From: Anas platyrhynchos
Lineage: Eukaryota; Chordata; Aves; Anseriformes; Anatidae
Length of the DNA stretch: 64,000 nucleotides
Assembly: GCF_047663525.1 (NCBI RefSeq)
Contig: NC_092613.1
Coordinates: 9,201,501 to 9,265,500, forward strand
Direction of reading: 5' to 3'
The first letter of the stretch is position 1; the number at the start of each line of letters is the position of its first letter. The position numbers were made by a program, and so were the translations under genes. Under the pieces are notes generated by a model. The model was not told the DNA's origin, did not search any database, and saw only the letters and a list, made by a program, of their open reading frames with translations. Positions 35,324 through 44,994 of this stretch are shown here, in pieces.

Positions 35324-36155
35324 GTAAACCAGACTGCATAATGACTTTTGCTATGGGAAAATGACAGCTGGAAGAGACTAGAGGGTAATGTCCATGTGTT
35401 TGTAGACACTGTCATTTAAAACTTGTAGTTTAGAAGATATACAGTAGACCCTGGAATTGTCTTGGAGCTAATCAGATCTTTGTTCTTGGGATCTCCCAGC
35501 AGGTCTGGGAAATGAGGTCAGCACAACAGACAGATAAAGCGCGGATTCATTGATTTGATCTCTTTGCTGACAATCTTTATTGTAATTTACTTGAATCTAT
35601 TGTTTAATTCTTGGCAGTGTTCCCATTTCACCATGCCTCTAAGCCAACTGAAAAGTAAAAAATACAGTGGTATGTCTGATATGCACAACTGTTTCTTTTT
35701 CTCTCTTGAGCATTTTATACGATGCTTTCTTTAGAAAAGGATTTTAAACCACTAAGATTATTTCTGCATCTCTGGTTAATTCTAGAGCTCATGTTCTCTC
35801 ATTTTACATTTTCAAATCCTTTAGCAGGGAAGGATAGGAAAACCTCCTGTTATTTTTCTGTGTTGGTATTTTATCACTCATTGGTGAAAAGTGCCATGTA
35901 ATATGATTTAGTGGGGAAAAATTATCATATATGTTGTTATTGGCTTATTTACCCTTCTTTTCTGTTCAGTGGTTAGTACTATTTCAAATATATGTCTTGT
36001 ATTGAAAATAATTTGTGAAGCTGTAGCTGAAAAAGTTGCAATTACTTCTTCTTGGTGACTATCATAACTGTTCTTGTCGAATACTGAGAAAAGGACTGCA
36101 AGGCACGTCTGATTTTACTTAGGGTTTCTTTTTTTTTCCCCCCCTCCCATCTAGC

Positions 36156-36317
36156 ATGAGTCCCTTCTTTGTGATGTCTCTCCTCTTTGGCCTGACTTTT
36201 GGTCAAACAGCATCACTTTGTGCTCCTTCTGAGTACACAATCCACGTGGAGAAAAGGGAATGTGCCTACTGCCTGGCCATCAACACCACCATCTGCGCTG
36301 GATTTTGCATGACTCGG
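36156..36317 (+). CDS. TSHB: TSHB first coding exon
   Basis: Residues 1-54, signal peptide through [13 protein letters not shown]. Donor gtacag. The acceptor ctag precedes the ATG by one base. Confidence 0.97.
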
Positions 36318-37327
36318 GTACAGGAAGTTACTCTCTTTTAGGCAGTTGTTCCCGTAAAGGCCATCACTATAAAAGATGTGCCTATTCTTGCTGAAAAATA
36401 TGTGTGAAAGTTACTCAGGCTAGAAATGTCTGTCATAGACAGAAAAATCATATTATTGTCACAGTATCCAGTTAGCTTGTTGTGAAGATACGGATGAGAA
36501 ATGCCAAGGCTCCCAAATTCTGTGGAGTTTATAATAACAGTGGCATAACAATGAACTGATTGCTGCTGTTGCTGCAGAGCCTCTCTAGTCTGTGGGTTCA
36601 GGATGGAACAAGTGAGAAGCAGATTGTATTTGGTCACTCTTTTAGTGATGACTTGATTAATTTCAAGCCCAACAAATTTGCCAGGGGGTGAAAGCAATGA
36701 ACTACTATTGTGACAGCTGTTGAGAATATCTCACATGCAGGCGTGCCAAATGCTATGCTTGAGCTTCGCTATTCAACATAGCATTTTAATTTCCACCCTG
36801 GTCAGTAGGTAGTCAATACAGAATAAAAGGTCCTGACAGCACTTTGGGCCAAACAGGACATTAGTTAAAACCATAAAAGCAAGGCGAACATTTCTAGAGA
36901 TGTAGAGATTCCCAGTCACATGCAGATTCAAAATGAAAGGTCTAAACAGAAGTACACCAAAAATATCAGAACTAGTCTAAGTGTAAAGGGGTTGGCTTTC
37001 TGCACATATGAGAAAATGCCAAAGGAAGTTTTTCAACACTCATGTATGCTTCTGTGAAACAATGCATTTCTTTTTTCTTTGTAGGACAGCAATGGCAAGA
37101 AGCTGCTGCTCAAAAGTGCTCTGTCCCAAAACGTGTGCACATACAAAGAGATGTTGTATCAAACAGCACTGATTCCAGGCTGTCCTCATCACACCATCCC
37201 TTACTATTCCTACCCTGTGGCCATAAGCTGCAAGTGTGGTAAATGTAACACTGATTATAGCGACTGTGTTCATGAGAAGGTTAGGCCAAACTACTGCACT
37301 AAACCACAGAAGCTCTGTAACATGTAA
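36156..37327 (+). CDS. TSHB: TSHB, thyrotropin beta subunit, complete coding region
   Basis: The beta subunit pairs with the common glycoprotein alpha chain to form thyrotropin, secreted by pituitary thyrotropes to stimulate the thyroid. Exons 36156-36317 and 37085-37327 join in phase 0 to 134 residues (human 138). Residues 1-20 are a signal peptide ([20 protein letters not shown]). The 12 family cysteines are at 22, 36, 39, 47, 51, 72, 87, 103, 105, 108, 115 and 125, with the seat belt between 108 and 125. CAGFC replaces the usual CAGYC. The N-glycosylation site is N43 (NTT). The C-terminus KLCNM is shorter than human and adds a 13th cysteine at 132. The start is the first ATG after the acceptor. 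Confidence 0.97.
36318..37084 (+). other. TSHB intron
   Basis: A 767-bp intron with no gene or repeat recognised. The minus-strand open frame at 36338-36697 has no homology I know. Confidence 0.6.
37085..37327 (+). CDS. TSHB: TSHB second coding exon
   Basis: Residues 55-134, [20 protein letters not shown] and onward, with [14 protein letters not shown] (cystine knot and seat belt), then [12 protein letters not shown] and TAA at 37325. Acceptor tttgtag. Confidence 0.97.
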   Translation, partial: DSNGKKLLLKSALSQNVCTYKEMLYQTALIPGCPHHTIPYYSYPVAISCKCGKCNTDYSDCVHEKVRPNYCTKPQKLCNM

Positions 37328-37379
37328 TCTTCCAACAGAATGTGGTAGAAATGTACCTTTCTGCTCACAATTAAACGTA

Positions 37380-37385
37380 AATAAA
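37380..37385 (+). terminator. TSHB: TSHB polyadenylation signal
   Basis: AATAAA 53 bp after the stop codon, giving a very short 3' UTR as in mammalian TSHB. Confidence 0.8.
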
Positions 37386-38750
37386 ATTGTATTTCATAAC
37401 GGGTTTGCAAACTGGTGTGCACAAAGTCTTATTCAGTATTAAAAAGTTCAGTAGACTGACGTATCCTTGCAGCCTTTATATTAGCAACCGTATTTTTCCA
37501 TGTACGTAATACATTTTTTAGAGGACCCTAGCTTTATAGCATAGTCAGCTGGAACTAAGCACATGCAGTTATGTATCTACACTATAGTTCTGCTTTATCG
37601 CTAGCGTTGTCCAGACCTGTGTTCATTAGCATTGGTAAGCATACTTTTTCATGTCCTTGCACTTGCAGAGTAAGCCTCTCTTTTCTGTTACAGTGCACAG
37701 AAGAAGTTGTAACTCTTTCTAAGCATTGAAGAAACAGTGAAGCTTTAAATCTTGCTGCTCTGTTCTCTGCAATAATACTACCATAAGTTGGTATTATTAT
37801 TATTGTTGTATATATTATTATATTATGGTGTAATACCATCAAACTCAAAATGAAACTCAGAAAAGAACCCTCTCTTTCCCACACAGGTCAACTGTCCCCT
37901 TTGAGTTTCAAAGTGATCTGAGCCCCATCATATTTGCTGAACATGCACAGGTGAGAAATGCAGACCCAGGAATTTGGAAATACATGTAAAATAATAAACG
38001 TTTCCTTTTCTTTAGCTCTGATGATTCAGTGGCAAGTTTTGATTCTACTAGACCAACCACTGGGAATGAGAGCTAGTTTCCACCTGGTTTAACTGATCCA
38101 AACACAAAGTAGAACATACGGAATTCAGTGGTAACTTTGGCCCTCACCTCTATTACCTACAACAGGAGTGATGAAAACACAGTTTGATCTGTATCTGCTC
38201 AAGTAAATGTGTTGTCAGCTGATTCAAGATCACTATAGATAGAGAGCAGGACTACACTGAAGACATGAATAGGGCTGACCAAAAAGAAAAATAAAACCTT
38301 AGCTATTAACTCGATTACCAAAGTTTTTGTACTTTGCATTTTAATCTGAGTAATGGTAGACAAGAAATTATCAATGTGTGGCAAACTATCACTAACTTCC
38401 TACTATTACTAGGATATATAGTATTAACACTATATAGTGTTGTAAATTCATTACATTTCTTTTTAATTATACTAACATCCATTTTTTGAAGTTAAATATT
38501 GCATTCAGAAAAGCTATTAGGGTGAATCAAAGTGATTATAAACCAATTTAATTAAGATGAAAACCAAAAAGTTTGACACATACAGAACGTGAATGATTTG
38601 CAATATTAGAAAAGGAATGATCCCAATCCCTGGCTAAAAGTGTCTGAAATGGTCATTTCCTGTCAGTTTGACTACTCTCATAAGTTACAAGAGTCAAATT
38701 TACTGTAGCACCTGGAAATACTACTGTAGTAGCATTTAGTATTTAGTATT
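37386..38750. other. Intergenic after TSHB
   Basis: AT-rich sequence with no recognised gene. A second AATAAA-type site in ATAATAAACG lies at about 37991. Confidence 0.45.
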
Positions 38751-38754
38751 AGTA

Positions 38755-39074
38755 GTGAGGTGGGGGTTGGTCTATTCTCCTACATGCCTGGGGACAGGAC
38801 AAGGGGCAATGGGCTAAAGTTGCACCAGGGTGAGAAATGCGGCAGGGGAGTTTTAGGTTGGATATTAGGAAGAACTTCTTTACTGAAAGGGTTGTTAGGC
38901 ATTGGGATAGGCTGCCCAGGGAAGTGGTGGAGTCACCATCCCTGGAGGTCTTTAAAAGACGCTTAGATATAGAGCTCAGTGATATGGTTTAGTCGAGGCC
39001 TTGTTAGTGCTAAGTCAGCGGTTGGACTGGGTGATCTTGGAGGTCTCTTCCAACCTAGACAATTCTGTGATTGA
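38755..39074 (+). mobile_element. CR1 LINE 3' fragment, about 320 bp
   Basis: Typical CR1 text: GGACAGGACAAGGGGCAATG, then GGATATTAGGAAGAACTTCT, ending CTTCCAACCTAGACAATTCT. The end of ORF2 and the 3' UTR are represented. Confidence 0.92.
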
Positions 39075-39268
39075 CATTAGCAAAACCAAAAGGGTAACTA
39101 TGCCTATTTATAGTAATAAGCAGCACTGCAAAATTATTGTAATGATCCCTCTATCTGATAGATTTGTCTTCAGTCTGAAGATATGCATGCAAAAAAAATA
39201 ACAGTCTACTTGCATGGTTGATGCCTATGCAAACCCACTGAGAGGAAAATGACTGGAATGGCTTTATA

Positions 39269-39271
<3 letters not shown>

Positions 39272-39304
<33 letters not shown>
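39272..39304 (+). repeat. Poly-A tract, 33 nt
   Basis: 33 uninterrupted A residues. I see no retroposed gene immediately upstream. Confidence 0.95.
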
Positions 39305-39306
<2 letters not shown>

Positions 39307-39639
39307 CATTTCTGTGAGTGATACTTGTTAAACATCCCTTTATATGCTCTCAAAGCACTTTTTCCCTTTGGCCTTTCAGCAGTATTTTCTACTTTAAGGC
39401 CAGGTCCAGCAGGACTTTTTCACATAACACCTTTTCACATAACTAACCAACAGATTTGCAGACAGCACGGAGATTTTGGGAGGAGGCAAAGATCTTAATT
39501 TTGGACAGGAAGTAACAAAAGAGCATGGGAGCACACAACATGAAGGAGGCCTGCAGGAGCTGCAGTCAGCCGGAGCCCACACCGAGGCAGGTTTGTCCTC
39601 TGAAGGTAACTGGCCTCCTCCTCCATACCGACATCGCCG

Positions 39640-40610
39640 TCGCATTAAACGCGAGGCCTCTCGTGTCTAGAGAAGGCTTGGAAACCGGGCCGTGCTCCAG
39701 CTCCGGTTGCTCTGACGCCCACCGGTTTGCAGCGAAGCGCCCGCCCGTTCCCTGGCCGCCGCCGCCCCCGCGACCCGCCGCGAGCAGGAGCGCAGCGCAG
39801 CGCCACGGGGCGCCCCCCGCCTGCTGAGGCGCGGTCGGCAGGGCGGGCCCGCGAGCGCCCCGGAGGAGGGGACCGAAGGGGCGAGGCGGCGCCGGGCCCG
39901 CGCTGCGCGGAGGCGCCCGCGGACGGAGCCGCGCCTCGCCCGTCCTCGGCGCGCAGCCCCGCCGCCACAGCTGGGGGAGCGCGGGGCCCCGCCGTCGTCG
40001 GCGCCTCAGCCGCTGCGGGAGCGGAGCGCGGGCCGCGTGAGTGCTGCCGGCCGCCATGGCGGAGCTGATCCCGGCCGCGCCCCGCCCCGCCGCGCGGCTC
40101 CCTGCGTCTCGCTGCGGGCTGGCGGCCGCCGCTCCGCTCCGCTCCGCGCCCCGCTCCGCGCCGCTCCCGGCGGTGCCGCGGCCGCGCGCTCTGGCCGGGG
40201 CCGGCTCCGGCTCCGGCTCCTTCTGCAGCCCGCCTGCGGCTCGGCTCCGGGGCGGCCGTGGCACCGCCGAAGGCGGCGGGCGCTCTCCTCCGGGGCCCGG
40301 CCCGGGGAGCCCCCCGCCGGGCCGTCAGCTGCCCGCCTCGCGGGCCTGTGGCGGCGCGGCCGGTTCTCGGCTCCCCGGCCCGCGCCGTCGCCGTCTGGTC
40401 GCGCGTTCGCAGGCCGGTGGCCGGCCCCGGCGTCCTGGGCGTGCTGCGCTTCGGGACCCGACAGGTGAGGCGAAGGCGGCTGTGGCCCGGCGGGGGGGGT
40501 CTCCCTCAGGCGCCGCCGGCCGTGCGGAGGGCGGTGCGGGGCCGTCCCCGGCCTGAGGCCGGGACCTTGCGGGAGGCGGCTACGGACAGCGCGCGCCGCA
40601 CGGCACAAAG
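39640..40610 (+). promoter_or_regulatory. Orphan CpG island between TSHB and TSPAN2
   Basis: Nearly 1 kb of dense CpG with GC boxes, CCGCT and CCGGCT tandem units, a strong Kozak context at gccgccATGGCGG (40056), and plus-strand splice donors at 40037 (GTGAGT) and 40465 (CAG/GTGAGG). A pyrimidine-rich acceptor ending ctttacag precedes 40778, and a donor gtaagc follows at 40954. These would support a plus-strand transcript antisense to TSPAN2. I do not recognise any protein; the GC-rich frames on both strands are low-complexity. A non-coding RNA promoter is the most cautious reading. Confidence 0.6.
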
Positions 40611-40777
40611 ACAAGTTCTTCCCGCTAGGCTTTTATTTCAGGTTATCTTTATTAGAGCGTTGCTTCAAATTCATGGCAAAACCGGTAAAACACCACTTCA
40701 GAACACATTACGCTACAGGGAAGTGGAAGCTAATTTCAGCAACAGAAGGAACATCAACCCTTTTTTTTTCTTTACAG

Positions 40778-40953
40778 AAAGCTGCTATAGAGGTAATGCT
40801 GCTACACTTTGCAGTCATACACTGATGATACCCCAGTTCTATCCAAAATCAGAATTTGTGCTATAGAAACAAATACATTGCACTGGAAGTGGTTTGTGTT
40901 TTGGAGAACCTAGTAGAGGCAGAAGCACCAACAGAGAGGAAGACGTGATATCG
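40778..40953 (+). other. Possible downstream exon of CpG-island transcript
   Basis: 176 bp between a strong acceptor (nine T, C, then tttacag) and donor TCG/gtaagc. Joined to the donor at 40465, the frame from ATG 40056 would continue about 30 codons to TAG. No homology is recognised, so the exon is speculative. Confidence 0.3.
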
Positions 40954-43900
40954 GTAAGCTTTATTTATGTACATTTCTATGAACGTCATCTGATGCTGTT
41001 AATCAGTAGCCTCCAACGGCTGTAAAAGATAGTATTTGAAGGCTTAAGATAACTCAATTTAATTTTCAATAAATATGAAATACATTTTGCTATAAAACTA
41101 TCACTTTCAGTATAAAGTGAAATATGAATCTTCATTGTAGGGATATTACAGGGCTGTGCTTCATCAGCTCCTGTTCAATCTCTGGAAGATATCAAAACTG
41201 GCTGAGTTTAACTGTAACAAGTGAAGCTCCCACTCAAGTCAGTTACTCAGAAAAAAATAGACATGGTAAATGTGAATAATGATGTTAAAAGAAATTAGGG
41301 AATCAACTACTTACATTTTTATAGGTTAGAACAAACTGGTTGACTGGATCAGACTGGAAGAAAATGTGTGTGCTCTCAAAATTATCCCCTGGCAGGTTTT
41401 AGTCTTTTGCCACTTTCTTACAGCTTTGACAGAAAATCTGTATTTTCTGTCCTTGAATGAATTAAAAAAGGCCTTCAGTTACGAAGTTGCAGAGAAATCT
41501 GCTGAACAGTACTGCAGATATATTATGTACCTCACAGCAGCAGGAAACAACGAAAGAGGCTCTATCTCAGGATTCCGCTAAAAGCACTAGTAGATAGTAA
41601 TGCATCGATTTCCATATACCAATAACTTAAGAGAATTAAATCAGCGACTGGTATCATTCTATTCCTGATATGCAGTGCAGATGTCTTATATACCCAGACA
41701 GCAGTAAAACCTAGAATATAAGCAGTCATTATGCTCAGAAAAACAAATGCACTGTACTGTTCAGAGGAGAAAAAAACAAAACACTGCAAGATAACACAAG
41801 ACAACAACTTTGGCAGAAAGTTAGTTTGTTCGAGTCTGAATTTATAGCATATTTCTTTGTACCACTCTTTCCTGTTTTCATAAGGCACTTTTTGTCCTTC
41901 TGGGTGAGTGAGGGCCTTGGGAAGCAATAGAAGTCTCTGCAAACTGCCTTTTATTCAGTGCATCTGAAAAGCAGGATTCATCATCTTTCAATTTAAACAA
42001 ACAGTAAGCAAATAAAGAAGCTGCCTCTGGCCATATCATTACATTTTGATGCTACAAATTTGAGAAATTAAAACCAAGTGGTATTCATAGATGTGTTTTA
42101 GAAAAAGTAGTCGTTACATGGGTGGAAGGTAAGAGAGGGAGACAGGAATTTACTGTAAATAAGTGGTCCGTGTAGGGAAAATATTTGGGAACCCAGAACA
42201 CTGTTTTGCCTTTTGTGGTATTCTTACCAATTGTAAAAAAAAAAATACCAGTTGTAAAATGTTTTTATGGGAAAGCTCTCCTGCTCTGAATGGCCAAAAA
42301 TGACACTATACATAAGTTTCTTCTTTCTGCCAGTCTTACCTTGGGAGAAAATGCCCCAGTTGTACACTATCTCTTTTTCTCTTCAGGACAGAATCAGTTG
42401 TAGGGGCGGTCTCAAGGATATCTGGGATCTAGGAAATGGCTTTGTTATCAGCTATGAGAAACTTATTTTCTTAGTGTCAACTTGAGACCCTCATGGATTT
42501 GCTGCCAGTGTCATTCTCCCAGCTGAGACTTTCTTAAGAGCAGAAAGCTGATCAGGGACAGATTTCTTGGTCTGATACCTGCGGAGTAAGGTCCCAGGAC
42601 CTACTTTTACATGGCATCCATAGTTAATAAGCTGTGGACAGTGATACAAGCCTAACTCTTCTCTGGTATATGATACAACATCTCTTATCATCAGGGGACC
42701 TGAAGCTGAGCATAGAAACTACACAGATGTCAGTGCCTGTTGCATACTCAGCTGATACTGCCTTTAGTGCACAGCTGTCTCAGTGCCACTGGATAGTCAC
42801 AGTTGGTGGCTGAAAAATTTGAAAAGAGAGATCTATGTAAAAACTATCAAGATGTGTCAATTAAATGGGAAATACGGAACAGCAGCATTGTTTCCAGTGC
42901 TGAAGTAATAAAAAAGTGATAGGAGTTTGAGTTTCTTTGGGAAATGAGACATAAATTTCATGAGGGATGTATATTCCATGCACACGTGCACTAGACTGCA
43001 CACATTTCCTGAAGTCCCATCATATTCTAGTGTAATAAATTACTTGTAAATACCAAGTCCTGTTAGACATTATGGACCATTTCACTGAGATACGTAATTT
43101 AGCTGAATTCTTCCCTGTCATACCCACTCTCTTAAAATGGAACAACTGCATCAGAAATCTGAACTAATACTAATCAGATGGACTGAGCTGGTATGTGGAC
43201 ATTGCTAACAGAAAGTTATTCCCTGAAATACTGAATTACCTGAAGTAAGCCAAAAATCAAAAGATTCTGAGCCCTTACTGTGATTTATTACCTCCCTTTG
43301 GGGATAAGCTTTGTCCCTTCTAGGCTGCTTTAAAAGGAACACATTCTTATAAATAAATATGAAAAATAGACAAAAATATGGAAACAAACTATGTAAACGC
43401 AAGCCCTGAGGTATTTCAAGAACACTAATTTTTATACCTGACAGACAATCTACAACTGCCAGTAAGAAAGTTTTCTTTATGGCTCTGTAAAAATGTCCCA
43501 TTTTTCTTCTCTGTCTTACACCCACAAGAAAGGGTGAGAGGTTGAGGTAAGAGCCCCATGAAAGCTGTGATCGTCACTGAAGCAAAACCAGAGGATACTA
43601 AAGTGCTACATGTCTTTCCCTGACCATTTTCTGTCTTCAGTTCCACGGACCAGTTAGGTTCTACAGGGTATCTGGCAAAGCTGCTGCTTTTTTTGATACA
43701 GTTTCTACTTCTGCACCATCATTTTAGACCATATAGTGTCTTGCAGAATAAAGGGACTTCTGAATAAAGATTTTAGTGGTCCCTTAACTGATATTTTTAT
43801 TAAATTTATTTATTTATTTCCGTGTCTCAGGCTACCTTTGGAAGCTTAACCACACTCTTAACCACACTGCACTGCAATCGCTCCCAAATGACTGTGTATA

Positions 43901-44070
43901 TTGCCAGCTTCCTACCTCTCTCCCTCTCTTTGTTTAGCCTGAATCTCCTTGGACATGTTTCCTCTTACAGAGCTTTCTGTATGCATGAAAATACAACTGG
44001 ACATCGAAAAAAAAAATAATATATATATATATATAATAATTATAATCCAATCTGTGCATGACAGTGAAGT
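40954..44070. other. Intergenic / distal TSPAN2 3' region
   Basis: Mostly featureless. Reverse-complement polyA signals (TTTATT) at 43805-43818 and 44335-44340 are candidates for TSPAN2 transcript ends. The minus-strand open frame at 41562-41942 lacks a clear start or homology. Confidence 0.4.
44022..44042. repeat. AT dinucleotide microsatellite
   Basis: A short ATATAT run directly beside a CR1 3' end, in the TSPAN2 3' flank. Confidence 0.8.
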
Positions 44071-44265
44071 CACAGAATCACAGAATGGTTGAGGTTGGAA
44101 GGGACCTCTGGAGGTCATCTGGTCCAACTCTCCTGCTCCAGCTGGGCCACCCATAGCAGGTTGCCCAGGACAACATCCAGGCAGCTTTTGAAGAGCTCCA
44201 AGGAAGGAGACGTCACAATCTCTGAGTAAACTGTGCCAGTGCTTGTCAGGTCTATTCACGTGAAG
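44071..44265 (-). mobile_element. CR1 LINE 3' fragment, antisense
   Basis: CACAGAATCACAGAATGGTT then GGAAGGGACCTCTGGAGGTC, the classic reversed CR1 3' end. It is well preserved and so probably younger than the others. It is in sense orientation relative to TSPAN2 and may fall in its 3' UTR. Confidence 0.93.
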
Positions 44266-44928
44266 TTTTTTGGAGCAGATTGTTAAGCCTTCCCCCCCCT
44301 GCCCCCATTTTTTTTTTTTTTAATCAAGTCCAATTTTATTTTTTTTTTTCTCTTTGGGCTTTGGAAAGAATAGTTACAAAATGGATCATAGGTCTTACTT
44401 TTTAAAATGGCATTTAGTTCTCCGCCAATTCTTGGCAAATTGGCTCAGTATAAAAGGGTTTCAAGCAACCTATGGGTGTGTGTACACTCTTGCATAGTGA
44501 TGACTCTGGAAGAATATGCATGCAAATGTGCACACACAACATATTTCATTTGCACATACGTACCTAAACAAGGTACTGCATATACAGATACCTGTTAAAT
44601 ATGTGTACATATATGTAATGAGAGATATGCTTGTGCTGATATGATGTCTGCAGATATGTGAACTCTTAATTGCACATACACAAACATTAAACAAATTAGT
44701 CTTAGATACTATCTTTGCTTTTTTCATTAGAAAGGACATTTTAAAACCCTTTTTGTTTACTTCAGTTTTACTGTAACTAATACAGTTCATCTCCTCACCT
44801 AATGGGATATTTTCCTCTAAGTATGTTAAAACTAATTAAAATGTATTACAGTTATTAAGTTGGGTAGAAGAGTACTTCTTGTAGAGCTTAGTCTTGAACT
44901 TCTGGGACATGGTTGTGCAGTGTAAGTT

Positions 44929-44994
44929 TTAGATCATTTCTCTTGTGTTACGGATTGCACAGCAGAGAACCATGCTGAATATCATGCCAAAGAT
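44929..44994 (-). CDS. TSPAN2: TSPAN2 exon 8 with stop
   Basis: [20 protein letters not shown] then I and TAA at 44931-44929. End of TM4 and the short cytoplasmic tail with juxtamembrane CC, a likely palmitoylation site. Confidence 0.96.
   Translation of the reverse strand: MFGMIFSMVLCCAIRNTREMI

Noticed and set aside
36318-36341. In-frame continuation of the first TSHB coding exon to a stop
   Set aside because: It is intron sequence; the conserved DxNGK continues at 37085 and completes the cystine-knot protein.
39566-40614. Several 100-230 codon frames on both strands
   Set aside because: All are Ala/Pro/Arg/Gly-rich, mutually overlapping, and explained by high GC with few stop codons. 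None matches a known family.
41562-41942. Minus-strand open frame of about 126 codons with hydrophobic stretches, suggestive of a membrane protein
   Set aside because: It begins at TTG after a nearby upstream stop and no in-frame splice acceptor connects to it. I recognise no homology, and frames of this size arise by chance in AT-rich DNA of this length.
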